From positions 416,501 through 480,500 of the forward strand of contig NZ_CP054861.1 of assembly GCF_013459645.1 (NCBI RefSeq): 64,000 nt of DNA, given 5' to 3'. This document shows positions 1 to 9,300 of this stretch, one piece after another. Numbering within the stretch: the first letter of the stretch is position 1; every line of letters begins with the position of its first letter. Both the position numbers and the translations under genes were made by a program. The stretch is from Martelella sp. NC20 (lineage in GTDB: Bacteria; Pseudomonadota; Alphaproteobacteria; Rhizobiales; Rhizobiaceae). The notes under the pieces are model-generated. The model was not told the origin of the DNA. It searched no databases and worked only from the letters and a program-made list of their open reading frames with translations.

Positions 1-2034
1 CGGCCGATCCTGCGCGATGAATACGGTTTTCCCGAAAAGGTCCCGGCCGCCCGTGCCGGCCCGTGGCCGCTGGTCGCGGTCATCGCCGCCTCGATCGTCG
101 TTGCGGCGGTATCGCTGTTTACCGAACCGCATGCGATCGAAGGCTCGCTGCCGGGCGCGCGCAACGCAAGCGCCGCAACGGCGGACCGTGTGCCCGCGAG
201 CGAATGGCATGCCTATGGCCGCAGCGAAAGGGGCCAGCGCTGGTCGCCGCTCGACCAGATCACGCCCGACAATGTCGGCAGTCTTGAGCTTGCCTGGCAG
301 ATCCAGACCGGCGACATGAAGGGGCCGAACGATGTCGTCGAGACGACCTATGAAAACACGCCGCTGATGGTGAAGGACACGCTCTATGTGTGCACCCCGC
401 ATAGCTGGGCGATGGCCTTCGATGCCAGGACCGGCGAGCAGAGATGGAAATTCGACCCGAAGGTTCCGGTCGACGGCAACCGCCAGCACCAGACCTGCCG
501 GGGCGTGACCTATTACGACGACCCCGACATCGCAGAGGGCGAGCGCTGCAAGGAACGGGTTTATCTGCCGACCTCCGACGCCCGCCTGATCGCGCTCAAC
601 GCCGCGGACGGCACGGTCTGCGAGGATTTCGCCGACAACGGCACGCTGCGCCTCCAGACCAACATGCCCTACAAGACGCAGGGCTACTACTATTCGACGT
701 CACCGCCGCTGGCGATTGGCGGCAAGATCGTGGTCGGCGGCTCGGTCAACGACAATTACTCGACCGACAGCCCCTCCGGCGTGATCCGCGCCTATGATAT
801 CGACACCGGCGAACTGATCTGGAACTTCGACACCGGCAATCCGGACCGGACCGCGCCGCTCGGCCCCGGCGAGACCTATACCAAGAACTCGCCCAACAGC
901 TGGTCGGTGATGTCCGGCGACAGCGAGCTCGGCCTGATCTACGCCCCGATCGGCAACCGCACGCCGGATCAGATCGGCCTCAACCGCTCGCCCTCGGTCG
1001 AGAAATATTCCTCCTCCGTCGTGGCGCTCGATGTGGACACCGGCGAGCCGGTCTGGAATTTCCAGGGCGTCCACCATGACCTTTGGGACATGGACGTGCC
1101 CGCCCAGCCGGCGCTTCTCGACCTCACCATCGATGGCGAGACCGTGCCGGCGCTGGTGCAGGCGACCAAGCAGGGCGAGGTCTTCGTGCTGAACCGCGAG
1201 ACCGGCGAGCCGATCCTGCCAGTGAAGGAGGTGCCCGCGCCGCAGGAGGGCGGTCTTGCGGGCGAAAACCTGTCGCCGACCCAGCCGGTCTCGGCACTCT
1301 CCTTCAATCCGCCAAAACTCACGGGCAAGGATATGTGGGGCGCGAGCCTGCTCGACCAGTTGGTCTGCCGGATCAAGCTGAAGCAGTACAACTACGAAGG
1401 CCGCTACACGCCGCCATCGGAAAACGGCACGATCGTCTATCCCGGCAATTTCGGCACGCTCAACTGGGGTTCGGTCGCCGTCGATCCGGAACGGCAGGTG
1501 ATGTTCGCCATGCCCGTCTACATGGCCTATACCTCGACGCTGGTGCCGAAGACGACGCCCGGCGTTCCGACCCAGGGCATCAATTCCAACAATGGCGCCG
1601 ATTACGCCGTCGCCTTCTCCACCCTGCTCGGCCCGCTCGGCGTGCCCTGCCAGGCGCCGCCATGGGGGTATGTCGCGGGCGCGGATCTGACGACCGGCGA
1701 CATCGTCTGGAAACACAGGAACGGCACGATCGAGGACATGACCCCCATACCGTTGAAGATCAGGATGGGTGTCCCCGGCATCGGTGGCCCGATCATGACC
1801 CGGGGCGGCGTCGCCTTCCTCGGCGCGACCATGGACAATTACATCCGCGGCTACGACGTCACCACCGGCAAACAGCTCTGGGAAGCCCGGCTTCCCGCCG
1901 GCGGCCAGGCAACGCCGATGACCTACGAAACCGCGGACGGCACCCAATATGTCCTGATCGTCGCCGGTGGCCACGGCTCTGTCGGCACCAAGACCGGCGA
2001 CTATATTCTGGCCTACAAGCTGCCGGAGGGATAG
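1..2034 (+). CDS. gcd: PQQ-dependent membrane-bound glucose dehydrogenase, 3' part
   Basis: The open frame runs from base 1, so the N-terminus lies outside the window; 677 residues are visible. It starts inside the membrane anchor: a hydrophobic segment (residues about 23-41, WPLVAVIAASIVVAAVSLF) is the last helix, followed by a periplasmic beta-propeller. The HQTCRGV motif (about residues 163-169) is characteristic of quinoprotein mGDH, and repeated propeller segments such as TGEPVWNFQ and GYDVTTGKQLWE recur. The family oxidises D-glucose to gluconolactone in the periplasm and passes electrons to ubiquinone. Related quinate or alcohol quinoproteins are the alternatives, but this motif and the membrane anchor favour Gcd. 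Only the N-terminal helices (roughly 100 or more residues) are missing. Confidence 0.9.
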   Translation, partial: RPILRDEYGFPEKVPAARAGPWPLVAVIAASIVVAAVSLFTEPHAIEGSLPGARNASAATADRVPASEWHAYGRSERGQRWSPLDQITPDNVGSLELAWQIQTGDMKGPNDVVETTYENTPLMVKDTLYVCTPHSWAMAFDARTGEQRWKFDPKVPVDGNRQHQTCRGVTYYDDPDIAEGERCKERVYLPTSDARLIALNAADGTVCEDFADNGTLRLQTNMPYKTQGYYYSTSPPLAIGGKIVVGGSVNDNYSTDSPSGVIRAYDIDTGELIWNFDTGNPDRTAPLGPGETYTKNSPNSWSVMSGDSELGLIYAPIGNRTPDQIGLNRSPSVEKYSSSVVALDVDTGEPVWNFQGVHHDLWDMDVPAQPALLDLTIDGETVPALVQATKQGEVFVLNRETGEPILPVKEVPAPQEGGLAGENLSPTQPVSALSFNPPKLTGKDMWGASLLDQLVCRIKLKQYNYEGRYTPPSENGTIVYPGNFGTLNWGSVAVDPERQVMFAMPVYMAYTSTLVPKTTPGVPTQGINSNNGADYAVAFSTLLGPLGVPCQAPPWGYVAGADLTTGDIVWKHRNGTIEDMTPIPLKIRMGVPGIGGPIMTRGGVAFLGATMDNYIRGYDVTTGKQLWEARLPAGGQATPMTYETADGTQYVLIVAGGHGSVGTKTGDYILAYKLPEG

Positions 2035-2206
2035 GATAGGCCCGCTGGCGGCCCCGCCAGCTTGGCAAGGGCGTACCGGTATTTACCCGAACGCCCTTTC
2101 CTTCCGGCAATTTGTCCGGATATTTCCCTGATTTGCGGTTGCCCTTCTCCCGAGGGTTTCCTATGTAATTCGCAAGCGTCAATTTATTAAATGAGGAGTA
2201 TTGAAC

Positions 2207-2809
2207 ATGGCTTTTGAACTTCCCGAACTGCCTTACGCCTACGACGCCCTCGCGCCCTTCATGTCGGCCGAGACGCTGGAATTCCACCACGACAAGCACC
2301 ACAACGCCTATGTGACCACCGGCAACAAGCTGGCAGAAGAAGCAGGCCTCGGCGGCTTGTCCGTCGAAGAGGTGATGGTCAAGGCCTACGGTTCCAACCA
2401 GCCGCTGTTCAACAATGCCGGCCAGCACTTCAACCACACCCATTTCTGGAAGTGGATGAAGAAGGATGGCGGCGGCACCAAGCTGCCGGGCGCGCTCGAA
2501 AGCGCGATTTCCTCCGATCTCGGCGGTTACGACAAGTTCAAGGCCGATTTCATCGCCGCCGGCGTCGGCCAGTTCGGCTCCGGCTGGGCCTGGCTCGCCG
2601 TCAAGGATGGCAAGCTTGAAATCATGAAGACCCCGAACGGCGAAAACCCGGTGGTCCACGGCGCCAAGCCGATCCTCGGCGTCGACGTGTGGGAACACTC
2701 CTATTACATCGACTACCGCAACGCCCGCCCGAAATACCTTGAAGCCTTCGTCGACAGCCTGATCAACTGGGACTATGTCGCCGAACTCTACGAAGGCGCC
2801 ACCAAGTAA
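2207..2809 (+). CDS. sodB: Superoxide dismutase, Fe type
   Basis: A 200-residue Fe/Mn superoxide dismutase that converts superoxide to oxygen and hydrogen peroxide in the cytoplasm. Metal ligands are visible: H27 in EFHHDKHH, H77 in NHTHFW, and D160 and H164 in DVWEHSYY. Gln73 in NNAGQHFNH is the position typical of the iron enzyme. The ATG at 2207 is chosen because an AGGAGT ribosome site ends 7 bases upstream; an in-frame TTG at 2201 is less likely. The gene is monocistronic and followed by a good terminator. No signal peptide is present. Confidence 0.96.
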   Translation: MAFELPELPYAYDALAPFMSAETLEFHHDKHHNAYVTTGNKLAEEAGLGGLSVEEVMVKAYGSNQPLFNNAGQHFNHTHFWKWMKKDGGGTKLPGALESAISSDLGGYDKFKADFIAAGVGQFGSGWAWLAVKDGKLEIMKTPNGENPVVHGAKPILGVDVWEHSYYIDYRNARPKYLEAFVDSLINWDYVAELYEGATK

Positions 2810-2833
2810 GGCCACTGCCTTCAACCAATTTCG

Positions 2834-2861
2834 AAAGCCCGGCCCCTGTGCCGGGCTTTTT
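2834..2861 (+). terminator. Rho-independent terminator of sodB
   Basis: AAAGCCCGG (2834-2842) pairs with CCGGGCTTT (2851-2859) around an 8-base loop and is followed by further T residues. It lies 24 bases after the sodB stop codon and before the convergent LysR gene, and could serve both directions because the left arm supplies an A-run. Confidence 0.88.
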
Positions 2862-2926
2862 CATGCCGTGCGTCGCCTGCTTTCGGCCCACGGCGTTTTA
2901 GGTGGATCCTGAGCAGCAAGGCGGAG

Positions 2927-3841
2927 TCAAGGCGCGACATCCAGCTTTCTATCAGCCAGCAACTGCACCAGCCAATCGACGAATACCCTGACCTTGTTGC
3001 TCAGGTGGCGGTTCGGCGGATAGACGATGTAGAGCGGGATGGGGTCTATCTGCCAGTCCGGGAGGACCCGGACCAGTTCCCCTCTGGCGAGCGGCTCGGC
3101 GGCCATGAAATAGGGCAATGGGGCAACGCCAAGCCCGGCCAGAGCGGCCGACAGGAAACTCCTGGCGTCGTTGACGGCCAGGTTGTGGCGGGCGTTGATC
3201 TCCAGCATTTCTCCATCCTTCCGGAAATCGAAGGCCACGGCGCGATTGTTCAGCGCGGTGAAATAGCTGACGCATTGATGGTCCGTTTCCAGTTCGCACG
3301 GATGGATGGGCGCGCCGTGCTTTTCGATATAGCGGGGCGCGGCGCAGGTGATCAGCGAGACTTCCGCGACGCGACGCGCAATCAGAGACTGGTCGGTCGG
3401 CACGCCGCCGCGCAGCGCGCAGTCCACGTTTTCGGCGAGGTAATCGACGGTACGGTCGCCGACGCCCATGTCGATATGGATTTCCGGGAATTTGAGGTAA
3501 AAATCGCCGAGCGCGGGAATGACGATCCAGTCGGCAAAGGCTCCGGCCATTTCGACGCGCAGGCGGCCGCTCGGCAGGGTGTAGGAAGCCGCAAGGCTGG
3601 TGTCGAGTTCGTCGATTTCGGCGATGATGCGGGTTGCGCGTTCGTAATAGAGCGCACCGTCGGTCGTCACCACGACGCGACGGGTGGTGCGGTTCAGAAG
3701 CTTGGTGTGCAGGTGCGCCTCCAGCCCCTGGATGAGGTTGGTGACCGTCGCTTTCGGCATATTCAATGCTTCCGAGGCGCGGGTGAAATTGCCCATATCC
3801 ACGACCCTGACGAAGGCGCGCATGGCGGATAGCTGGTCCAT
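2927..3841 (-). CDS. LysR-family transcriptional regulator
   Basis: A 304-residue LysR regulator. The N-terminal winged helix-turn-helix covers about residues 5-62 (MDQLSAMRAFVRVVDMGNFT, then RASEALNMPKATVTNLIQGL), followed by the LysR substrate-binding domain. The frame is open further upstream to 3976, but MDQLSAMRAF is the standard LysR N-terminus, so ATG 3841 is used. It is divergent from the hydrolase/RND operon starting at 4137, the usual arrangement for a LysR that controls its neighbour. The effector cannot be inferred. In sequence style it belongs to the common subgroup containing DmlR and AaeR-like proteins. Confidence 0.9.
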   Translation of the reverse strand: MDQLSAMRAFVRVVDMGNFTRASEALNMPKATVTNLIQGLEAHLHTKLLNRTTRRVVVTTDGALYYERATRIIAEIDELDTSLAASYTLPSGRLRVEMAGAFADWIVIPALGDFYLKFPEIHIDMGVGDRTVDYLAENVDCALRGGVPTDQSLIARRVAEVSLITCAAPRYIEKHGAPIHPCELETDHQCVSYFTALNNRAVAFDFRKDGEMLEINARHNLAVNDARSFLSAALAGLGVAPLPYFMAAEPLARGELVRVLPDWQIDPIPLYIVYPPNRHLSNKVRVFVDWLVQLLADRKLDVAP

Positions 3842-4136
3842 GTGGTTTTCCCGAACATTGTGCAATGCGGTATTATTCGAAATTTCGAACAGTGTACTCG
3901 TAATATGGTGCTTGTTCGGGATTTTGAATAAACTAAATTGTTTTTTGAGAATTGCAGTGCAGGCGGCCGCCGGCAAGGGCGTGCTGGATGGAGTGCGGAA
4001 ATTTCAGGGACAGGGATTTGCAAATCTGTTCGACGATCGCCATGGCGAAGCGTGATTTGTCGTTTACAATACCGACCCGAGGAAAAGCGTCATCAGGGCG
4101 CACCCCAACTGCCTCTGTCTGGAATGGAAAAGGACA
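3842..4136. promoter_or_regulatory. Divergent promoter region with tandem TTCGAAATTTCGAA-like operators
   Basis: This 295-base non-coding stretch separates the LysR gene from the efflux operon. It holds a perfect 14-base palindrome TTCGAAATTTCGAA (3876-3889) and a second imperfect copy TTCGGGATTTTGAA (3915-3928, 11 of 14 identical), spaced 39 bases centre to centre, about four helical turns. The area is AT-rich unlike its surroundings. This is the expected layout of LysR activator binding sites; the assignment is inference. No convincing gene is seen in it. Confidence 0.6.
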
Positions 4137-4931
4137 ATGACCGTCGAGATCAAGGACATGTCTCTGGATAATGTTGGCACCGGCCGGGTCGAGGTCCGGG
4201 TCTATCAGGGCGCCGAATACGCCAAGGGTCCCCCGGTCCTGATCTATTTCCAGGGCGGCGCTTTTCGCCATACCGGTCTCACCGCCTGCCCGATGGCCGA
4301 GTGCCTGGCCGGGCAGGGAGCGATCGTGGTGGTGCCGGATTACAATGTTCAGGGCTCGGTTTTCCCGAAGCCGCTGGAGGTCGGCTTTTCCGTGTTCTCC
4401 TACATGGCGAAGAAGCGGGCCGGGTTCGGCGATCGGAAATCGCTGCTGATCATCGGGGGCGAGGAGGCTGGCGGCAATCTTGCCACGGCGGTCGCGCTGA
4501 AGGCGCGGGATCATTTCGCCAATGAGCTCGATGGACAGGTCCTGGCGTCGCCGCTTCTGGATCCGTTCATGGGCTCGTCGTCTTCGCGCAATGCCGGTTG
4601 CATCGGCATGCGGGAACGCTGGGCCGAAGGCTGGAGCCACTATATGAGCGGCGGCATGTGCCATCCCTATGCCGCGCCGTCGCTTTGCTCGCGGCTGGCC
4701 GGGATCGCGCCTGCCCTCGTTCTATCGTCCGAGGACGACCCGCTCCTTGATGAAACGATGTCTTACGCCAAGCGGCTGGAAGCTGCAGGCGTGAAAGTTA
4801 AGAAGCACATTCTTCCCGCCGGGTCAGGCTGGCCATCGGTTTATGGCGGGAAGACCGGGGAGACACCAGACTGGCAGGAGAGTGTTGGTGGCCAGTTTGC
4901 TGAATTCGTTCGCGATATCTCCATTCACTGA
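4137..4931 (+). CDS. Alpha/beta-hydrolase fold-3 homologue lacking the catalytic Ser and His
   Basis: A 264-residue protein resembling the hormone-sensitive-lipase/acetyl-esterase group. Where that family has HGGGF the sequence reads QGGAF (39-43); where it has the nucleophile motif GDSAGG it reads GEEAGG (108-113, Glu110 in place of Ser); the acid Asp is kept (D201 in SEDDPLLDE), but the His-Gly-Phe motif near the C-terminus reads SGW (230-232). The triad is therefore broken at two of three positions while the fold-defining residues remain, and the reading frame is intact. Hydrolysis by the normal mechanism looks impossible. It is the first gene of the RND efflux operon, 59 bases before the adaptor, and has an AAAAGGA ribosome site. 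A binding or regulatory role in the cytoplasm is possible. Confidence 0.8.
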   Translation: MTVEIKDMSLDNVGTGRVEVRVYQGAEYAKGPPVLIYFQGGAFRHTGLTACPMAECLAGQGAIVVVPDYNVQGSVFPKPLEVGFSVFSYMAKKRAGFGDRKSLLIIGGEEAGGNLATAVALKARDHFANELDGQVLASPLLDPFMGSSSSRNAGCIGMRERWAEGWSHYMSGGMCHPYAAPSLCSRLAGIAPALVLSSEDDPLLDETMSYAKRLEAAGVKVKKHILPAGSGWPSVYGGKTGETPDWQESVGGQFAEFVRDISIH

Positions 4932-4990
4932 ATCAACTGGAAGATGAACTGATCTGGAGCGGCCCTCCCAGCCGCAAGGAGTTAAAGACC

Positions 4991-6193
4991 ATGACGACGA
5001 CTTTGAAACGCTGGGCCCTCGCGGGCGCCGGCCTGGGGCTGGCTGCGTCCATTTCAGCTGCCGTATTCTATTTCGATCTGCCGGTCGGCCTGGTTGCGAA
5101 CGCAACGGAAGAGGCAAGCGCGCCGGCTGCACCGCCGCCCGCGACGCCGGTCACCGTCACCGATGTGCAAAGCCGGAAGGTGACGATCTGGCAGGAGTTT
5201 TCCGGGCGGCTGGAGGCTGTCGATCGCGTGGAGGTGCATCCCCGCGTCGGCGGGGCAATCCAGTCGGTCGAATTTCGCGAGGGGGCGCTGGTCAAGGCGG
5301 GCGATCTGCTTTTCACCCTTGACGCCGCCCCCTATGAAGCGGCCGTCGCCCAGGCGGCAGGGCAGGTCGCCTCGGCCGAGGCCAAGGTCGATCTCGCAAA
5401 GCAGCAGCTAGATCGCGGTCTCCGTCTGGCCGACAACCGTACGATCTCCGAGAGCGAGATGGACCAGCGCAAGAATGCCGTAGCCGAGGCCGATGCTGCC
5501 TTGAAGACGGCCCAGGCCGCGTTGCAATCCGCTCAGCTCGAGCTTGACTATACCAAGGTCAAGGCGCCGGTTTCAGGACGCGTGGGCAGGGTCGAGATCA
5601 CGGTCGGCAATCTCGTCTCCGCCGGAACCGCCTCCCCGGCGCTGACGACGCTGGTCTCCGCCGATCCGATCTATGCGAGCTTCAACGCCAGCGAAGAGGT
5701 GGTCGCAAGGATCCTTTCCGAACTGCCGGCAACGAACAGCGCCTTGCCGCCGATCGACCAGATCCCCGTCGAGATCGGGACGTTGCTGGATGACGGCACG
5801 CCGATTTCCGGCAAGGTCCAGCTCATCGGCAACGAGGTTGACGCCGCGAGCGGAACAATCGCCGTTCGCGCGGTGATCGACAATCCCGACGGGCGGCTGA
5901 TCCCCGGTCAGTTTGTGCGCATCCGCATGGGCGAGCCCCGGCCGGAGGACAAGATCCTGGTCAGCGAACGCGCGATCGGAACCGACCAGGACAAGAAATT
6001 CGTGTTCGTGGTCGGCGCCGACAATAAGGTCGCCTATCGCCCGGTGGAACTGGGGCGCAGCGACGGTGGCGAACGGATCATCGAAAGCGGCCTTGCCGAT
6101 GGCGACCGGGTGGTCGTGAACGGATTGCAGCACATCCGCTCCGGCGCGCTTGTCGATCCGCAGAGCGAAAGCCCGCTCGCCGCCGCGCAGTAA
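4991..6193 (+). CDS. RND efflux periplasmic adaptor (membrane fusion protein)
   Basis: A 400-residue HlyD/AcrA-type adaptor. An N-terminal signal or anchor helix (about residues 7-27) is followed by a lipoyl half-domain (VHPRVGGAIQSVEFREGALVKAG), a coiled-coil hairpin (about 110-175, rich in AEAKVDLAKQQ-like heptads), the second lipoyl half (KAPVSGRVGRVEI) and beta-barrel and membrane-proximal domains. No lipobox Cys is seen, so it is probably held by an uncleaved or type-I signal. It would link the inner-membrane pump encoded downstream to an outer-membrane channel. The AAGGAG site ends about 9 bases before ATG 4991. No TolC-like gene is adjacent, so the pump probably borrows one encoded elsewhere. 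Confidence 0.93.
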   Translation: MTTTLKRWALAGAGLGLAASISAAVFYFDLPVGLVANATEEASAPAAPPPATPVTVTDVQSRKVTIWQEFSGRLEAVDRVEVHPRVGGAIQSVEFREGALVKAGDLLFTLDAAPYEAAVAQAAGQVASAEAKVDLAKQQLDRGLRLADNRTISESEMDQRKNAVAEADAALKTAQAALQSAQLELDYTKVKAPVSGRVGRVEITVGNLVSAGTASPALTTLVSADPIYASFNASEEVVARILSELPATNSALPPIDQIPVEIGTLLDDGTPISGKVQLIGNEVDAASGTIAVRAVIDNPDGRLIPGQFVRIRMGEPRPEDKILVSERAIGTDQDKKFVFVVGADNKVAYRPVELGRSDGGERIIESGLADGDRVVVNGLQHIRSGALVDPQSESPLAAAQ

Positions 6194-6201
6194 CATGACA
6201 G

Positions 6202-6278
6202 GGCGGAGCGGCAACGCTCCGCCGCCTTATCCGAAAAACACATGACCGCCGCGGAACCCGCTTCTCCGGCAGCGGGTT
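6202..6278 (+). terminator. Two consecutive hairpins between adaptor and pump genes
   Basis: The first hairpin is a perfect 9-base stem GGCGGAGCG / CGCTCCGCC (6202-6210, 6215-6223) closed by a GCAA tetraloop. The second is AACCCGCT / AGCGGGTT (6255-6262, 6271-6278) followed by TTCTTTG, which resembles an intrinsic terminator. Both lie inside the operon, so they would act as a partial terminator or processing/stability element rather than an operon end. Confidence 0.55.
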
Positions 6279-6308
6279 TTCTTTGTCCTCTTTGAACCGG
6301 GCCCTCAC

Positions 6309-9300
6309 ATGAACATTTCCAGATTTTTCATCGACCGACCGGTATTCGCAGGCGTGTTGTCGATCCTGATCGTGCTTGCCGGCCTGATCGGCATGCGCAT
6401 GCTTCCGATCGCGGAATATCCCAATGTCGTGCCGCCATCGATCGTGGTGCGCGCCGTCTATCCCGGCGCCAATCCGGTGGTCATCTCGCAGACCGTGGCA
6501 ACGCCGCTCGAAGAGCAGATCAACGGCGTTGAAGACATGCTCTACATGAACAGCCAGGCAACCTCGGATGGTGTTCTCACGCTCACCGTCACCTTCAAGC
6601 TCGGCACGGACCCCGACAAGGCCCAGCAACTCGTCCAGAACCGGGTGTCCCAGGCGGAGCCGCGCCTGCCGTCCGAAGTGCGGGCGATCGGGGTCACGAC
6701 GGTCAAGAGTTCGCCGGACTTCATCATGGTGGTCAACCTGATCTCCACCACGGACCGCTACGACATTACCTATCTGCGCAACTATGCCACGCTCAACGTC
6801 AAGGACCGCCTTGCGCGGCTGGAAGGGGTCGGGCAGGTCCAGGTCTTCGGCGCGGGCGACTACGCCATGCGCGTCTGGATCGACCCGCAGAAGGCGGCCG
6901 AGCACGGGCTTGCCGCCAGCGACATCACCAATGCCATCCGCGAGCAGAACACCCAGGCCGCTGCCGGTATCATCGGGGCGTCGCCAGCGCCGGCTGGCGT
7001 CGACATGCAGTTCAACGTCAATGCGCAGGGCCGCCTGAGCACGCCTGAGGAATTCGGCGAGATCATCGTCAAGTCGGGCGCAGGCGGCGAAATCACCCGC
7101 CTCAGGGACGTTGCCCGCATCGAAATGGGCGCCGACGACTACACGCTGCGCTCGCTTCTCGACGGCCAGCCTGCCGTTGCCATCGCCGTTCTTCAGGCTC
7201 CGGGCTCCAACGCCATCGAGATCGCCGACAATGTCCATGCCACCATGGATGAACTGCAACTCGCCATGCCGGACGGGGTCAAATACGAAATCGTCTACGA
7301 CACCACCGAGTTCGTGCGATCCTCGATCGAAAAGGTGGTCGACACCCTGCTCGAGGCGATCGCTCTCGTGGTTCTCGTGGTCATCCTGTTCCTGCAGACC
7401 TGGCGCGCCTCGATCATTCCGCTGATCGCGGTTCCGGTATCGATCATCGGCACCTTCGCGGTGATGTATGCGTTCGGCTTTTCGGTGAACGCGCTGACGC
7501 TGTTCGGGCTGGTGCTGGCCATCGGCATCGTGGTCGATGACGCGATCGTCGTGGTCGAAAATGTCGAGCGCAACATCGAGAATGGCCTGAACCCGCGCGA
7601 GGCGACCTACCGCGCCATGCGGGAAGTGTCCGGTCCGATCGTCGCCATTGCGCTCGTGCTGGTGGCGGTATTCGTGCCGCTCGCCTTCATCAGCGGCCTT
7701 TCCGGCCAGTTCTACCGCCAGTTCGCCCTGACCATCGCGATCTCGACGGTGATCTCCGCGATCAACTCGCTCACCCTGTCTCCGGCGCTCGCGGCGCTTT
7801 TGCTGAAGCGACATGACGCGCCCAAGGACTGGCTGACGCGCGTCATGGACCGGCTGTTCGGTTGGTTCTTCCGTGGCTTCAACCGGGGCTTCGGCGCGGC
7901 GTCCCACGGTTACAGCCGCGGCGTCGGTGGGCTGCTGTCGCGCAAGTCGCTGGTGATGATCGTCTATCTCGGCCTGATCGGCGCGACCTATGCCGTCTTC
8001 AACGCGGTTCCGGGCGGGTTCGTGCCGGCGCAGGACAAGCAGTATCTGATCGGCTTTGCGCAATTGCCGGATGGCGCCAGCCTCGACCGGACGGAAGACG
8101 TGATCAAGCGGATGAGCGACATCACGCTTGAGCAGCCGGGCGTGGCCCATGCGATCGCCTTTCCGGGCCTGTCGATCAACGGTTTCACGATCGGCTCCAA
8201 CTCGGGCATCGTCTTCGCCGTTCTGGATGATTTCGCGGACCGGAAGACACCGGAACTGTCGGGCGGAGCCATCGCGATGCAGCTGAACCAGAAGTTCGCC
8301 GGCATCCAGGATGCGTTCATCGCGATGTTCCCGCCGCCGCCGGTCAATGGTCTGGGCTCGACGGGCGGCTTCAAGCTGCAGATCGAGGACCGGGCCGGGC
8401 TGGGCTATCAGGCGCTCGACGGGGCCACCAAGGCGTTCCTCGCCAAAGCCTACCAGACGCCGGAACTCGCCGGGCTGTTCTCCAGCTTCCAGATCAACGT
8501 GCCCCAACTCTATGCCGATCTCGACCGCGCCAAGGCGGAGCAACTGGGCGTGTCGGTGAGCGATGTGTTCGAGACGCTGCAGATCTATCTGGGCTCGCTC
8601 TACGTCAACGACTTCAACGCCTTCGGCCGAACCTACAGCGTGCGCGTGCAGGCCGATTCCGCATTTCGTGCCGAGCCGGAGGACATCGGTCAATTGCAGG
8701 TCCGCTCGCGGTCCGGCCAGATGATCCCGCTTTCGGCGCTCTTGAGGGTGGACAGCACCACCGGTCCGGAGCGGACCACGCGCTACAACGGCTTCCTGTC
8801 GGCCGATATCAACGGCGGCCCGGCGCCGGGCTTCTCGTCGGGACAGGCGCAGGCCGCCATTGAGCGGATCGCCGACGAGACCCTGCCGGTCGGGATCGAT
8901 TTCGAATGGACCGACCTGACCTACCAGCAGATCCTTGCCGGCAATTCGAGCATTGTCGTGTTCCCGCTCGCGCTGTTGCTGGTCTATCTGGTGCTGGCGG
9001 CCCAGTATGAAAGCCTGACGCTGCCGATAGCGATCATCATGATCGTGCCGATGGGCGTGCTCGCCGCGCTCGCCGGGGTCTGGTATACCGGCGGCGACAA
9101 CAACATCTTCACCCAGATCGGCCTCGTGGTGCTTGTCGGGCTATCGGCCAAGAATGCGATCCTGATCGTGGAATTCGCCCGCGAACTGGAGTTCGAGGGG
9201 CGAAGCCCGATGCAGGCGGCGATCGAGGCGAGCAGGCTGCGCCTCAGGCCGATCCTGATGACCTCCATGGCGTTCATCATGGGTGTCGTGCCGCTGGTGC

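Noticed and set aside
700..1974. Minus-strand open frame inside the glucose dehydrogenase gene
   Set aside because: Shadow of the quinoprotein frame; no domain features.
1..2034. Possible 5' truncation of glucose dehydrogenase as a biological event
   Set aside because: The frame is open to the first base of the window and begins inside a membrane helix, so the cut is a window edge effect.
2044..2061. GCTGGCG/CGCCAGC hairpin after gcd
   Set aside because: Seven-base stem without a T-run and with nothing to confirm termination; kept only as a note.
6078..8693. Long minus-strand open frame opposite the RND pump gene (871 codons)
   Set aside because: It mirrors the plus-strand RND gene, whose motifs are complete; low-complexity Arg/Asp/His-rich translation is the usual antisense shadow in GC-rich DNA.
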